Shown: positions 39,101 through 47,471, numbered from the stretch's first letter. The stretch is 64,000 nucleotides of DNA from Campylorhamphus procurvoides (GCA_013396655.1 WBMV01000259.1:311392-375391); one strand, 5' to 3'. Notes: generated by a model from the sequence alone, not told the origin. Numbers and translations: made by a program.

Positions 39101-40495
39101 AACTATCCTTGCTTGCTTTCAGTTGCACAGTGCCCACCACGTTTACTTGTCCAGTTGTTCCTCCTGTGGTCAAAAATGTTTTGGAATCTTTAACAAAATT
39201 TTCTCTGTATATTATGGCATCATAGAGAGAAAATTAAACAGTGTCGCAGTGGAGCTGATAAAAGGCTACAGTGATACCCGAGTCTGGCTTCAGGGTCCTC
39301 TTTCTTTTCTGTGTTTCCACATCTCCTGTTGTGTTCCTGAACCTCAGCTTCATTGTTTCAGTGTTCCAAGTCCTGTGAGGGAGGATTCCGGGTGCGGGAG
39401 GTGCGATGTCTCTCGGATGACATGGCAGCGAGCTCTCAGTGTGACCCACAGCTGAAACCTGAAGAGAAGGAACCGTGTAACACACAGGATTGTATCCCTG
39501 AAATAGGTGAGGAAGAGCAAGCTTCTGTTCTAACTATGCAACTCCATCTAGTGGGGAAAATGTTTAGTAGTCTTGCAGAAGTTTTAAGTGTATTTTCTTT
39601 ATCGAGTTCAGAGTTTTATTTTTACACGAAACACAGCTCTTTTTTATGCTGTAAAAGTAAGTTTTAATCTCTGATTTAAAATGTTTTCCTTGTAATGTGT
39701 AAGAAACTGGCTTACTTTTGAAGTTGCTGAGAATGTGAGAGATCTGTTTCTGTGAAACTGGTACATACAGAGCTTTTCCTGCTGTCTCCTTGCATTCTCC
39801 GGGTTTCTCTTGGCAGAGTCTTTAAAATAAAAAGAGGGTCATGTATGTATATACTGTATTTGGTAACAGGTTCTGTAAGAACCAGCAACATTAAACTAAG
39901 ACATTAAGTGCAATTAAGCAATTTTCTTTTAGAGGTATATTAAATATACACATACACACAATTTCACTTTGGAATTAGTCATTAAGCTCCTCCAGGTTTG
40001 ATTTTAATAGTAACGAGAATGCCTAAGGAAATGAAGATACAAGAATTTAGAAACAGTTTTAACTCAATGTTCTGCAACAGTTTTCAGTTGAGAACCCTTC
40101 AACAAACTTTAAGATAACTGCATAAAAAAAACCCCTGGAGAAATGGAGATAGGTACATTTCTTCCACACTTTATGTATCTCTCTATTACAGTTTATAAAA
40201 TCTTGAATAATCTGACTTATTTGCATAGGTAGCCTATTTTGACCTTACAAGGAATGTTTAAATACAGGTCCAAAGGATTCTACATGGTAAAAGAAAGAGA
40301 ATTGTTTAGTTGTTGCTCTGTTCAGTTTCTTCTCTCTCCCTTTTCTCCCCAGATGAGAACTGCAAAGACAAATACTACAACTGCAACGTGGTGGTTCAGG
40401 CCCGGCTCTGTGTCTACACCTACTACAAAACAGCCTGTTGTGCGTCCTGTACTCGTGTGGCAAACAGACAGTCAGGGTTTCTGGGACGGAGATAA
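14956..40495 (+). CDS. THSD4: THSD4 / ADAMTSL6, 3' ten coding exons (C-terminal 555 residues)
   Basis: The gene encodes a secreted ADAMTS-like glycoprotein without a protease domain. Family knowledge: ADAMTSL6 binds fibrillin-1 and promotes microfibril assembly in the extracellular matrix. Ten exons (14956-15131, 18938-19034, 19943-20185, 21244-21373, 22825-23029, 24801-24974, 33691-33864, 36389-36568, 39362-39506, 40353-40495) splice into one open frame ending in TAA. All introns within the window are GT-AG and all phases match. Domain order by local residue: spacer C-terminus about 1-75, hydrophilic linker about 93-155, TSP1 repeats about 157-213, 217-273, 274-333, 334-394, 395-455 and 456-504, then a PLAC domain about 510-545 with clustered cysteines (ACCASC). 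I assigned THSD4 from recalled similarity of the spacer end, the TSP1 repeats and the PLAC tail. Other ADAMTSL genes are the main alternative but fit less well. The N-terminal part, including signal peptide and first TSP1 repeat, lies outside the window. Confidence 0.93.
16045..16105 (-). mobile_element. CR1-like LINE 3' end fragment
   Basis: The stretch contains aaggttggaaaatacctct and then aagatcatccagtccaacc, which match the well-known avian CR1 3'-terminal sequence read on the opposite strand. Only some 60 bases are recognisable, so it is an old, 5'-truncated and diverged copy. The boundaries are approximate. Confidence 0.7.
18121..18263. repeat. 37-bp tandem repeat, about 3.9 copies
   Basis: Units at 18121-18157, 18158-18194 and 18195-18231 are identical as read, and a fourth from 18232 diverges after about 31 bases, with one C-to-T change inside it. 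Each unit begins tgtgttccctccatcctcgc and ends gggctctggga. It is GC-rich in an AT-rich intron and generates spurious repetitive open frames on both strands. Confidence 0.95.
18938..19034 (+). CDS. THSD4: THSD4 exon: end of spacer
   Basis: A strong pyrimidine tract (gtttttctttttag) precedes the exon and the donor is G/gtaaaa. It has 32 codons plus one base (phase 1 out). The peptide begins MIHQQPNPGIHYEYIIPG, the usual closing beta-strand of an ADAMTS spacer, and ends at ...HRRP. The first codon is ATG, so this exon could in principle start a truncated isoform, but I see no promoter that requires it. Confidence 0.92.
19035..19942 (+). other. THSD4 intron (908 bp)
   Basis: A GT-AG intron of phase 1. 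I see no repeats, RNA genes or additional exons in it. Confidence 0.85.
19943..20185 (+). CDS. THSD4: THSD4 exon: hydrophilic linker and start of first TSP1 repeat in window
   Basis: The exon is phase 1 in and phase 1 out, with 80 full codons plus split glycine codons at both ends. It starts GEPLNGQ, then has an acidic, Ser/Pro/Gln-rich stretch (about residues 99-150) with no cysteine, which reads as a disordered linker. It closes with EHNWKQVGKTECTTTCGKG, the opening of a TSP1 repeat with a CTTTCGKG match to the protein O-fucosylation consensus. Donor is G/gtaagt. Confidence 0.92.
20186..21243 (+). other. THSD4 intron (1,058 bp)
   Basis: A GT-AG intron of phase 1 that interrupts a TSP1 repeat in its Gly codon. 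Overlapping small open frames run on from exon 19943-20185 and are not supported. Confidence 0.85.
21244..21373 (+). CDS. THSD4: THSD4 exon: remainder of TSP1 repeat 1 (local numbering)
   Basis: The acceptor is tttcag and the donor TT/gtaaga (phase 1 in, phase 2 out). It has 42 full codons and carries the rest of the repeat, with cysteines at FHCVN, GFCDS, EACNLF and PCPA. The repeat opened in the previous exon is therefore complete at about residue 213. The split codon TT/C gives the Phe that starts the next repeat. Confidence 0.92.
21374..22824 (+). other. THSD4 intron (1,451 bp)
   Basis: A GT-AG intron of phase 2 separating TSP1 repeats 1 and 2. Nothing distinctive was seen. Confidence 0.85.
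22825..23029 (+). CDS. THSD4: THSD4 exon: complete TSP1 repeat 2 and start of repeat 3
   Basis: The acceptor is cttcag and the donor TCA/gtaagt (phase 2 in, phase 0 out). It has 68 full codons. It opens WDIGEWSECSKTCGLG, a classic W-x4-W-x2-C TSP1 start with an O-fucosylation consensus, and contains all six cysteines of the repeat to QLKIC. One N-glycosylation sequon (NRT, local 246-248) is present. The last eleven residues, SEWQIRTEWTS, open repeat 3, whose first cysteine is the first codon of the next exon. The exon is GC-rich. Confidence 0.94.
23030..24800 (+). other. THSD4 intron (1,771 bp)
   Basis: A GT-AG intron of phase 0, placed immediately before the first cysteine codon of TSP1 repeat 3. 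Nothing distinctive was seen. Confidence 0.85.
24801..24974 (+). CDS. THSD4: THSD4 exon: TSP1 repeat 3 core and start of repeat 4
   Basis: The exon has exactly 58 codons and is phase 0 at both ends (ttgcag/TGC ... AGG/gtaagg). It opens CSVPCGVGQRTRDVKC, runs to CDMGPC, then begins repeat 4 with AKSWFLTEWSDR. A proline occupies the O-fucose acceptor position, so that modification is not expected in this repeat. The 203-residue open frame on the opposite strand across this exon is its shadow. Confidence 0.94.
24975..33690 (+). other. THSD4 largest intron in window (8,716 bp)
   Basis: A GT-AG intron of phase 0. It includes a GC-rich block at about 29540-29880 and a run of ten C at 30241-30250. 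I found no skipped TSP1-like exon in it. Open frames on both strands have no recognisable domain. Confidence 0.8.
33691..33864 (+). CDS. THSD4: THSD4 exon: TSP1 repeat 4 core and start of repeat 5
   Basis: The exon has exactly 58 codons and is phase 0-0 (cccgcag/TGC ... CAG/gtaagc). The peptide starts CSAECGAGIRTRSVVC, contains the ...EGCGNNRP segment, ends the repeat at CDNGPC and opens repeat 5 with VEWFAGGWTQ. It is the same length as the preceding exon and is cut at the same position of the repeat. It sits behind the largest intron of the window (8,716 bp). Confidence 0.94.
33865..36388 (+). other. THSD4 intron (2,524 bp)
   Basis: A GT-AG intron of phase 0. It has a short CA/TA dinucleotide stretch near 34229-34250 and a short TG run near 36268. 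Otherwise plain AT-rich DNA. Confidence 0.85.
36389..36568 (+). CDS. THSD4: THSD4 exon: TSP1 repeat 5 core and start of repeat 6
   Basis: The exon has 60 codons and is phase 0-0 (gatacag/TGC ... ACA/gtaagt). It starts CSTECGSGTQQREVIC, closes at CYLKPC and opens repeat 6 with KWFHTEWST. Codon third positions are clearly more A/T-rich than in the neighbouring TSP1 exons, but the frame, cysteine spacing and splice sites are intact. Confidence 0.94.
36569..39361 (+). other. THSD4 intron (2,793 bp)
   Basis: A GT-AG intron of phase 0. It contains a CR1-like 3' end in plus orientation (about 37931-38020). No additional exon seen. Confidence 0.85.
37931..38020 (+). mobile_element. CR1-like LINE 3' end fragment
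   Basis: The stretch reads ttctgggcaacctgatctag, then gaagatgtccctgg and ggccttcaaaggtc, and ends in ctatgattctattct. This is the order of the avian CR1 3' end, including its terminal ATTCTATGATTCT-type repeat. It lies in the sense orientation inside a THSD4 intron, is diverged and 5'-truncated, and its edges are approximate. Confidence 0.75.
39362..39506 (+). CDS. THSD4: THSD4 exon: TSP1 repeat 6 core
   Basis: The acceptor is gtttcag/TGT and the donor G/gtgagg (phase 0 in, phase 1 out). It has 48 full codons. It starts CSKSCEGGFRVREVRC, which again fits the O-fucosylation consensus, and ends the repeat at CNTQDC before IPEI. The shift from phase 0 to phase 1 marks the end of the TSP1 module series. 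Confidence 0.94.
39507..40352 (+). other. THSD4 last intron (846 bp)
   Basis: A GT-AG intron of phase 1 with a strong pyrimidine tract (ctctctcccttttctccccag) before the PLAC exon. AT-rich with no other feature. Confidence 0.85.
40353..40495 (+). CDS. THSD4: THSD4 terminal exon: PLAC domain and stop
   Basis: The acceptor is ttctccccag. A split Asp codon is followed by 46 residues and TAA at 40493-40495. The peptide ENCKDKYYNCNVVVQ, then LCVYTYYKTACCASC, is a PLAC (protease and lacunin) domain. The protein ends ...GFLGRR. PLAC domains close many ADAMTS, ADAMTSL and PCSK proteins. A longer open frame starting at 40239 in another phase crosses this exon and is a shadow. Confidence 0.95.
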
Positions 40496-41034
40496 CAAAT
40501 GCTCTCCTGCTCCAAGTGGCAATGTCAGTCTGCAGATGGAGCCTCAACAGTGTTACTGCTGCAACTACAGCAGTTTTAGCTTCTTAGAGATGGGCGTTTG
40601 TATTGCTGAGTGCAACAAGACTATGGTTAAATCTCACACCCTTTCAGTTATTGTGCAGTTATCTCTTTTAAGATGTTTGTTGTAAAACCATGATCTTTTT
40701 AAAGCATTAGTTTTTAATGATACTATTATTTGCACCTGCTCATCAGATAATTATTTAAGGAACATACCAGCCTTAATATTGTGAAATTAATGAAAACTAA
40801 ATCAATTGCAGGCAATTACTGGAGATAGTTGACCAGTGTGGATGTAGCTGCTGCATTATTTTCTGAGTGCTTACTTTTACTTGGTATTTTGAACTGCCTT
40901 AAATTCAATAACTGAATCAATGAAACATGCACATGAGAAAAATTATTTCCCAAAGAACCAGACCTTTGAAGACCCATTTATCATCAGTTTCTTAGCACTC
41001 TAACATATATTTTTAATTACTTCAGTCGATTCAT

Positions 41035-41040
41035 AATAAA
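41035..41040 (+). terminator. Possible proximal poly(A) signal
   Basis: An AATAAA hexamer lies about 540 bases after the THSD4 stop codon. Its use would give a short 3'UTR lacking the Pumilio-type motifs. Only the hexamer is visible, so usage is unknown. Confidence 0.3.
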
Positions 41041-41852
41041 TTAGAGTCACTGTTAAGCTCTCTCAGTTGTACTTTTAACTAATGTCCTGTCCTCAGGCAG
41101 CAAATATATACACACTTGACTGCCAAAAAGTGCCTTTGTATTTAATTCATAAACTCTTGAAGATACACTTTTCTAATTTTGTATGGATTTTAAAAACACA
41201 TGACCCACCAGGGTGACACCAGTGTTTAGCCCTTCAAGTCTTTACCAAGTGCAGCTGCCAGTGAGACAGATTCACCAGGAGGGTGAAGAGCCTTGGCTGG
41301 TGTGGAAAGTGATTGTTTCCATTGGCGAGGTCTCTTTCCTGTAGGGCAGTTCTTTCAGTGAACTGGGATCTTGCCTAATTCTTTGTCTCTGCACTATTGT
41401 TTAACAAATACCATACCAAAGGACTTTGTCCAGACCTGGTCTGGATCTGTCACCAATTTCTGAAACAACCACCAAAGGATGTGCAGGCCTGTGTGCTTTG
41501 TGGCAGTCTGTTACTCTTGGTATCAGGCAGCAGTGTGAGTGTAGTAGCTGAGTATCTGTAAAAAGGAGATCTTAGCTATTAACATTCTTCAGGTTTTGAG
41601 CAGTTGTTACAATATGCTTGTCTTTTTTTACTCAATGTTTCATCCCACAGATCTATTCATACCACTCCTTTTCTGTTACTCAAGAATGGCTGCAGATTTA
41701 GAGCTGAATGTAAGTGGTGATTTTTCATTTCTGCAATTACTGTACTCAGCCTTGGGATTTGCTGAAAGCAAATAGGGTATGTTGTGCAGTGCAGATGGGT
41801 TTTTGCATTATCTGCAGGTTCTCTAGCCTTTATTTGAGAGGTCTTTCAAATG

Positions 41853-41860
41853 TGTAAATA
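41853..41860 (+). promoter_or_regulatory. Pumilio-type element TGTAAATA
   Basis: An exact match to the UGUANAUA consensus bound by PUM1/PUM2, in the sense orientation within the THSD4 3'UTR. Such octamers occur by chance in AT-rich DNA, so function is only suggested. Confidence 0.3.
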
Positions 41861-41876
41861 AGGCTGAGGGGAAAAT

Positions 41877-41882
41877 AATAAA
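41877..41882 (+). terminator. Possible internal poly(A) signal
   Basis: An AATAAA hexamer is embedded in an A-rich run (gaaaataataaaac) within the 3'UTR. Nothing beyond the hexamer supports it. Confidence 0.2.
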
Positions 41883-42851
41883 ACACCTCTGCTTATTCAG
41901 CTGTTTATTACAGCATATTGCTTGTAAATTAGTGATGCTCAACTATGCATCCATTTCTAAGGTGCCTGATAGGTCAGAGTTGAAAAACAGGGGCAACAGT
42001 CATGTTAAGTCACTCCCAGAGATGTGATATAACAGTGGTTACAGTGTCCTGCTGCTGCTGCAGAACCATGTTTGAGCCTCATTGTGTATTGTTTCCTTCT
42101 TAGTGCTTTGGTGGAGAGGATGTGGAAAGGGAATGGAGCTCTGGGAGGCAAAGGTTGCTGGGTGTGCTATGGGTCACATCAGTGTTTGCTGGAAGCCACA
42201 GGAAGGTGGAATTCCTGTAGTCTAAAATCTGCCTGGCTGTGAGACAAACCTGTGAATTTTTTGATTTGGTCACTCATGAAATATATTTCAGACATGATGA
42301 ACTACTGTCTGGCTAAATGAAGTGAAGAAGTGTTTCCCCTAAAAGTTAGTCTTTGTGACTGTAAACCAATAATGTCTTTGGCTGTTTCTGTACACCTTAA
42401 CTTGGGCTTTGTTACTATAAATAGTTGATATAAAATTGCTAGAAACAGAAATGCTAATTAGAAAACTTCTAATCTGAGTTCATGAATCTTTCACAGTCCT
42501 GTTCCCTTGTATTATGAAGATTTATCCATGAAGATAACTTACAGATTTGTGATCATATTATATTCCTTAGATTCTCGACCAAAGAATGTTATGGAGAAGG
42601 TGCAGTGTAAACAACTCTGGAATCCAGTATTTCTAAATACAGATTTTCATCTGTGTATCTCATTGCAGAAATTTTCTACATAAATTATCTAATTTTTATT
42701 GTTGTCTCTTTTGTCCCAAGGAAGTGTATCCTGTCAGCTTGAGGGAAATACCTGTTCCATAAAAAGGCTTTCTGAAAACCTCAAGGCAAATGAGCTGCAG
42801 GGAGCTAATCAGGTTTGCAATCAGTCCGTAGAAAATTATCTTACATTTATT

Positions 42852-42868
42852 CTCCTCCTCCTCCTCCT
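42852..42868. repeat. CTC microsatellite in 3'UTR
   Basis: About six CTC units (ctcctcctcctcctcct). They create a leucine run in an unsupported open frame. Confidence 0.85.
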
Positions 42869-44389
42869 TATCTACATGATTTTGGCTGTGAAACAGTCAG
42901 CAACTCAGCACACAGACACGAGATCCTCCAATTTCATAAAGTATGTTATTTTGCTCTGGAACATATGGCCATTAGGTTATTTGACAAAGATGATCACCTT
43001 GTAGTCTTGATCTATGAAGCTGCCACTAAAGTAAGCAGAGTTTTTGGCAGCTGACTTATCAAAGAGGATGTACTCACACATAGCCATATAACCCTGTAGT
43101 ACACCCAATGTACACAGCTTTGTGAATTGAATGCAGTGAACTATGGCTATACAAATTGTATATTTTTTGTTTTCCAAAGTAAAGAGACAGTTTACAGATG
43201 TACCAGATAAAACAAAAAATACCATTTCACCTAATTAAATATCTAATGATAAGGAAAGTGCCAGAATTCTGCTGAACTTACTCATCATCTCTTGTGTGTC
43301 AGCATTATCAAAATAGTTGTTCCTGCAAAATGAACTAATGAGCCCTTTTTATCAGCACTTTGAGATACTAATATTGTCTGCACAAAGTAAGTGCTGCATA
43401 AGATTCCACCATCCTGCAAAACAGACTTTTGAAACTGTGCCTGCAGCAAGTGTTTGTTTTAATGGAGCAGTGCATCAGCTTAGGATGATGCCTGCAGAGG
43501 ACCTGATTTCATTTTTGCTGTATGTCAAAGGTGGCTTTAATGAATGTAGTAGACTTAGAACAGATATAAACCCAGTCAGTGAAAAAATAACACAGGATTC
43601 TGATTTTGAATTATTTAATTTCTTTTTCTGACATTTTAACATCAGTCGAAATCCCTCAGAATGGTGTGAAAAAATGCTTCCTTGCCTTGAAGATTTTCAC
43701 TTTAAGATTTTTCACAATCAAGGAAGACCAGAGTATGTTAGATTGTTTATTTAAAGAGTCTAAGCCGTCCGGCTGCTTATGGGGTAAATCTGCATACAGC
43801 TTGCATGTCTTCCAGACACGCAGCTGGCCAGGCTTGGCTCCATCCAGAGCAGGCTCTGTGTCTCAAAGCACTTTCCTTTTGGAACTGAGGACTCCTGGTG
43901 CAGTTGTTTATCAAGTTATCCAGGGCCCATCAGGGTTTGCTAACTCCTGTGCAATGTCAGCTTCAAGCATCTGTAGGTAGAATTCCTTGTGTACTGCAAT
44001 TGTGTGCCATGTCTGAGAGCACTGAACTCCCAGAGTTCTCCCCTCCTCTCTCAGAAGATGGTGTGGAAGCAGGAGGGTTGCTCCTGGGGGAATGGCCCTG
44101 TGTCTGACCTGGCCAGCAGTGAGCCAGAAGTTAGTGTTTGCTGTGGTGTCTCTGCCCTTCAGCCCCCAGCCTTGAACCAGGGAAGGGCTTGTGAAGAGGC
44201 AGGCAGTGCTGGAGAGTGCAGTGCAGGAGACGTGGGTGATCCTGCAGGCCTCGGAGCCAGCCACAGTGTGTGCCCATGGACTCAGGGCAGGACTGCCTCA
44301 GTACCCCTGACAGAGAACCAGAGTCTTTCTCATTACACAGTCTGCTTGTTTGTCCCCAACACTTCAGCTAAAGGAGAACTTTCTGTATG

Positions 44390-44395
44390 AATAAA
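44390..44395 (+). terminator. Possible internal poly(A) signal
   Basis: AATAAA here is followed by a T/G-containing stretch (gtttaacaatactgttattggtt), so it is a fair candidate for alternative polyadenylation about 3.9 kb after the stop codon. Confidence 0.3.
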
Positions 44396-44467
44396 GCAGG
44401 GTTTAACAATACTGTTATTGGTTAGATCCCAGTTTAATGACAATATGGTGCAGCTATGTATCAGTCA

Positions 44468-44494
44468 TATATATATATAAATATATATATAAAT
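44468..44494. repeat. TA-rich microsatellite in 3'UTR
   Basis: Alternating AT with two interruptions (atatatatataaatatatat). It lies between the internal AATAAA at 44390 and the distal end of the 3'UTR. Confidence 0.85.
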
Positions 44495-45332
44495 GTCATT
44501 ATAGCCCTGACTCAAGTGAATACACTAAACTGGTCGAAGAAAAGACCACAGGAGGCAGCAGCATTTCCAGGACCTTGCTACTTCCTTTGCTTATGTCTGA
44601 ATCAGAGAGAGAGCCAGCGGTCACCACTGAGGGAGGAAGGAGGTAGGGCTCAAACAGCTTATGGCTGGCATAGGGGAGGTTATGTCTTCCTGAAGGATAT
44701 ACTTTGTTTCATGTCTTTTTAATCTATACCGCTGTAAGTAGTAAAATTTTCTTTCCAGGGCTTTGCTTTTCCCCATTCTCATCCTGACCTGGCTCCCTTT
44801 TACACCCCCAAGTCTTCTCCTCTTCCTCTTACCTCACTTTCATCCCTTTGTCCCTTGGATTACAATATTAAATGTTGCCAGAATTATTGAAAAGCCTGAG
44901 CTGGTCTTTTGGTTTCTGAGAATGTGTGTTAGAAATTAGCCCAGCTGTTAGGAGAGCTATATTCCTGCCAGCCTAGGGATTTTTGTGTCTGTGCATATCC
45001 ATGTTGCTGGTTTTAAATGCACAGTAGTACATACTGAATTAACTCCTGTGCAATGAACCTGTGACTGCACAGCTATTGAAGTATGTAGTGGTCCTTTATT
45101 CTCATATATAACATTTGTCACGTAAAAAAAAAGGATTATTCTCTTCACAAAGGAAAAGCTGTGTTTACCTGGTCTTCTTGAGTCTTATACTTAGTGTCTC
45201 TGACTTCTTAAGAGCTGTTCTTTGTATTGGGCAGATAATTTCTGTGCATGCCTGTAATTCGAACACAAACATGAAATTTTGAACATGAGTGTAAACTTCC
45301 TTTATGTCTAAACTTACAGAATGTTTGTGGGA

Positions 45333-45338
45333 AATAAA
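45333..45338 (+). terminator. Possible internal poly(A) signal
   Basis: An AATAAA hexamer (gaaataaatc) lies within the distal 3'UTR. The downstream G/T-rich support is weak. Confidence 0.2.
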
Positions 45339-45943
45339 TCAGGCATTGCTTAGAAAATGGAGTAAAATAATCATTTCCACACCAGAAATGAAAAATCATC
45401 CACTAAGCATTTTCAATATATTTTAAAGCAACTTGTGATCATTATAATATCTCAGTAGTGTGGGCAAAATTCAGACCTGGTGAAAGGGGGAAAATTCGAT
45501 TTAAGAGAACTCACAGCAGACCTGAGCTCAGCCCTTTGTTTCTCAGCTCTAACAGCCAGAAGTTTTTGAGAATGAGAGTTCCCAGTTTTCTATATCCCCA
45601 TGTACTGCAGTGGGATACAGATAACTACCACCATACCTGGAGAGGAGGGGAGTTTAATTTTGATAATTCACTGACCTTCCAGCAACAGTCATTGCTGCTT
45701 GCCCTGACCTATTTTTCTATGCTGTGTTTGGGTCTCTTGAGACCAGTGGCCTTGGCAGGGGTTGGGTACATCCGAGCTTGTGAAGTCCCATTGTAGTCAC
45801 TCAGGATCTGCATAGAGGATCAGGAAGGATGGGAGGCAAAAGAAACCCTTACTTTTTTCTATATGTATAAAATTGTCTACTTGACCCTCATAATTGATTT
45901 TGGCAGAAGGATATACTTTATTATAACTTATTTTGTTGTTATT

Positions 45944-45951
45944 TGTAAATA
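45944..45951 (+). promoter_or_regulatory. Pumilio-type element TGTAAATA
   Basis: A second exact UGUANAUA match in the sense strand of the 3'UTR, about 0.5 kb before the distal poly(A) signal. Confidence 0.3.
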
Positions 45952-46168
45952 CAAGATGTCTATGGGAAATATGTAATTCTGAGCTGTGTCTATGGAACAA
46001 GCCACTGCACCAAAATATTTCAAATATTTAGAATAGCCATATTTTTTAATTAAAAGGGACCTAATATGTATTTATTTACATATACCATTCAAATTTTGCC
46101 CAGCTTTTTCATTATACTAACCCAGCTTTTTAGGGAATTTTATAGCACAGGTATTACATATATATTTT

Positions 46169-46176
46169 TGTATATA
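46169..46176 (+). promoter_or_regulatory. Pumilio-type element TGTATATA
   Basis: A third UGUANAUA match, about 250 bases before the distal poly(A) signal, in a TA-rich context that raises the chance of coincidence. Confidence 0.25.
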
Positions 46177-46417
46177 TGTCATACTGTAAATCCATAATAC
46201 AATTTTCTAAACTTTCTGATTAGCCAGTTCCTTGAGTGAATTAAAGGGGGAGAGTATAGGCAAATTGCTTTCTGACTCGTTCAGGAATATGTATCTGTGG
46301 CAATGTACCTGAACCAGAACTGTACAGCATCCTTTTCATATTGTATACATTTTCTCTTTGATGAAAAAATGTTAACTATTTTTGTTTATGACTAATTTAT
46401 TTTTTATTATTGTGAAA

Positions 46418-46423
46418 AATAAA
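46418..46423 (+). terminator. Distal poly(A) signal AATAAA of THSD4
   Basis: The canonical hexamer AATAAA is followed within 20-50 bases by a G/T-rich stretch (gtgacgtgttttgtttct and beyond), the expected downstream element. Cleavage would fall near 46435-46445. It is the last strong signal before the clearly intergenic minisatellite locus. Confidence 0.7.
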
Positions 46424-46441
46424 GTAACTCCAGATGAATCT

Positions 46442-46896
46442 ATGTGACGTGTTTTGTTTCTTATTTGGTTGATCTGTACTTGATTTTCTTGAGAATTCAG
46501 TGCAGGCATCAAGGAGGGCACAGCACACTGAGGGAATCATTATGTAAATTTAGGAGAGGGCACCATATAACCAAGTTGCAGAAAGTTGTATAACCCGTGA
46601 CAGCCTTGGAGGAGCGATAATAACACCCTGAGACTGCCCCAAGGTGTGTGTATTGCACAAGGGATGTGCTGCTCTAAAGCTAAACGAGGGGGGAAATGAA
46701 CCCACCTCGAGAGAGAATACAAGTCAGAGTTACAATTTACCAAAAAGAACACAGTAAATACAATGATACAGAGAAAAATTGGTTTTAACCCGCAGAAAGC
46801 AGAGGTATAATGAGGTATAAATGCCCTGGGGCACAAAGAGGCCGGTGTTCATTAATGAGCCCCTGAGGGCAGAGCCAAGGGAGAGGAAAACCTGTG
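46442..46896. other. Intergenic DNA after THSD4, nothing recognised
   Basis: The stretch lies between the distal THSD4 poly(A) signal and the GAT microsatellite. No coding or RNA feature can be supported. Confidence 0.6.
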
Positions 46897-46941
46897 GATG
46901 AGGAGGATGATGATGATGATTGATGATGATGATGATGATGG
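46897..46941. repeat. GAT trinucleotide microsatellite
   Basis: About thirteen GAT units, interrupted by gag near the start and by one extra T (gattgat) in the middle. It lies about 0.2 kb from the start of the minisatellite. Confidence 0.9.
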
Positions 46942-47099
46942 TCACAGCCTGGCTGGGAGCGGCACGTCCAGCCTGAGACCCCACACTGGACTCTTTCTGG
47001 AGGTATCCTGGTGTCACCTGTCCTGCCCTCCTCGGCTGTACGAGCAGCTGTGCCCGGTTCATGAGCAGCGGGAGTGCCAGGGGTTCGCAATTCACGGTG

Positions 47100-47232
47100 A
47101 TCGGGCACTGCGAGGGCCAGGCGTGGACTGAGGGCGTGAGGGGGGATCGACCCGGGAGTGAGTGGGGACCGGCCCTGGTGTGGGGAGACATCAACCCAGG
47201 AGTGAGCAGACATCGACACGGGTGTGAGAGGG
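47100..47232. repeat. 22-bp minisatellite, left segment before the LTR
   Basis: Roughly six degenerate units of about 22 bp, each starting gtgagg or gtgag and carrying gatcgaccc, acatcaaccc or acatcgacac cores followed by ggga, agga or gggt. It is the left part of the same array that resumes after the LTR. The left edge is diffuse. Confidence 0.85.
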
Positions 47233-47362
47233 TGTCGGGGAACACCCGGCAAGTTACACTGAATGAGAGAAAAAGAAGAAAAAGAAACAAGAAGAGACCT
47301 GCGCTTAGTGGGAAAGGAAAGAACCATCAAGATGAACCAGGACCTGACGAGTTTCAAAAGTT

Positions 47363-47368
47363 TTTATT
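47363..47368 (-). terminator. Candidate LTR poly(A) signal AATAAA (minus strand)
   Basis: tttatt on the + strand reads AATAAA on the minus strand, about 130 bases before that strand's LTR end and followed by T-rich sequence. This is the usual R/U5 layout and the main reason for placing the LTR on the minus strand. Confidence 0.5.
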
Positions 47369-47466
47369 GTTCGGGTATCTTAGACAGATAACCATTGTAT
47401 TAGATTAGGAATAATTACGGTTATATTATACGATTGTTCTGAGTGGTGGTTTTATCCTGATCCCCC

Positions 47467-47471
47467 ATTGG
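47467..47471 (-). promoter_or_regulatory. CCAAT box in LTR (minus strand)
   Basis: ATTGG on the + strand reads as a direct CCAAT on the minus strand, between the CArG cluster and the candidate TATA and AATAAA of the favoured minus orientation. Confidence 0.45.

Larger units (their letters stand above)
40496..46441 (+). other. THSD4: THSD4 3' untranslated region (about 5.9 kb)
   Basis: This stretch follows the stop codon directly, has no supported coding content and runs to the AATAAA at 46418-46423. It is AT-rich with several internal AATAAA hexamers, three Pumilio-type TGTANATA motifs, a CTC microsatellite (about 42852-42868) and a TA-rich stretch (about 44468-44494). Open frames inside it (for example 43606-43980 and 43989-44390) lack homology I recognise. 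That the transcript really continues this far is inferred from the absence of any other gene boundary and from the strong terminal signal. Confidence 0.7.

Noticed and set aside
43606..44390. Open frames of 117-133 residues in the 3'UTR
   Set aside because: They lie downstream of the THSD4 stop codon in different frames on both strands and have no recognisable domain.
46730..47357. Two overlapping 186- and 190-residue open frames on the minus strand
   Set aside because: They run through the GAT microsatellite (poly-Ile or poly-His), the left minisatellite and into the LTR. This is repeat-driven and not conserved coding sequence.
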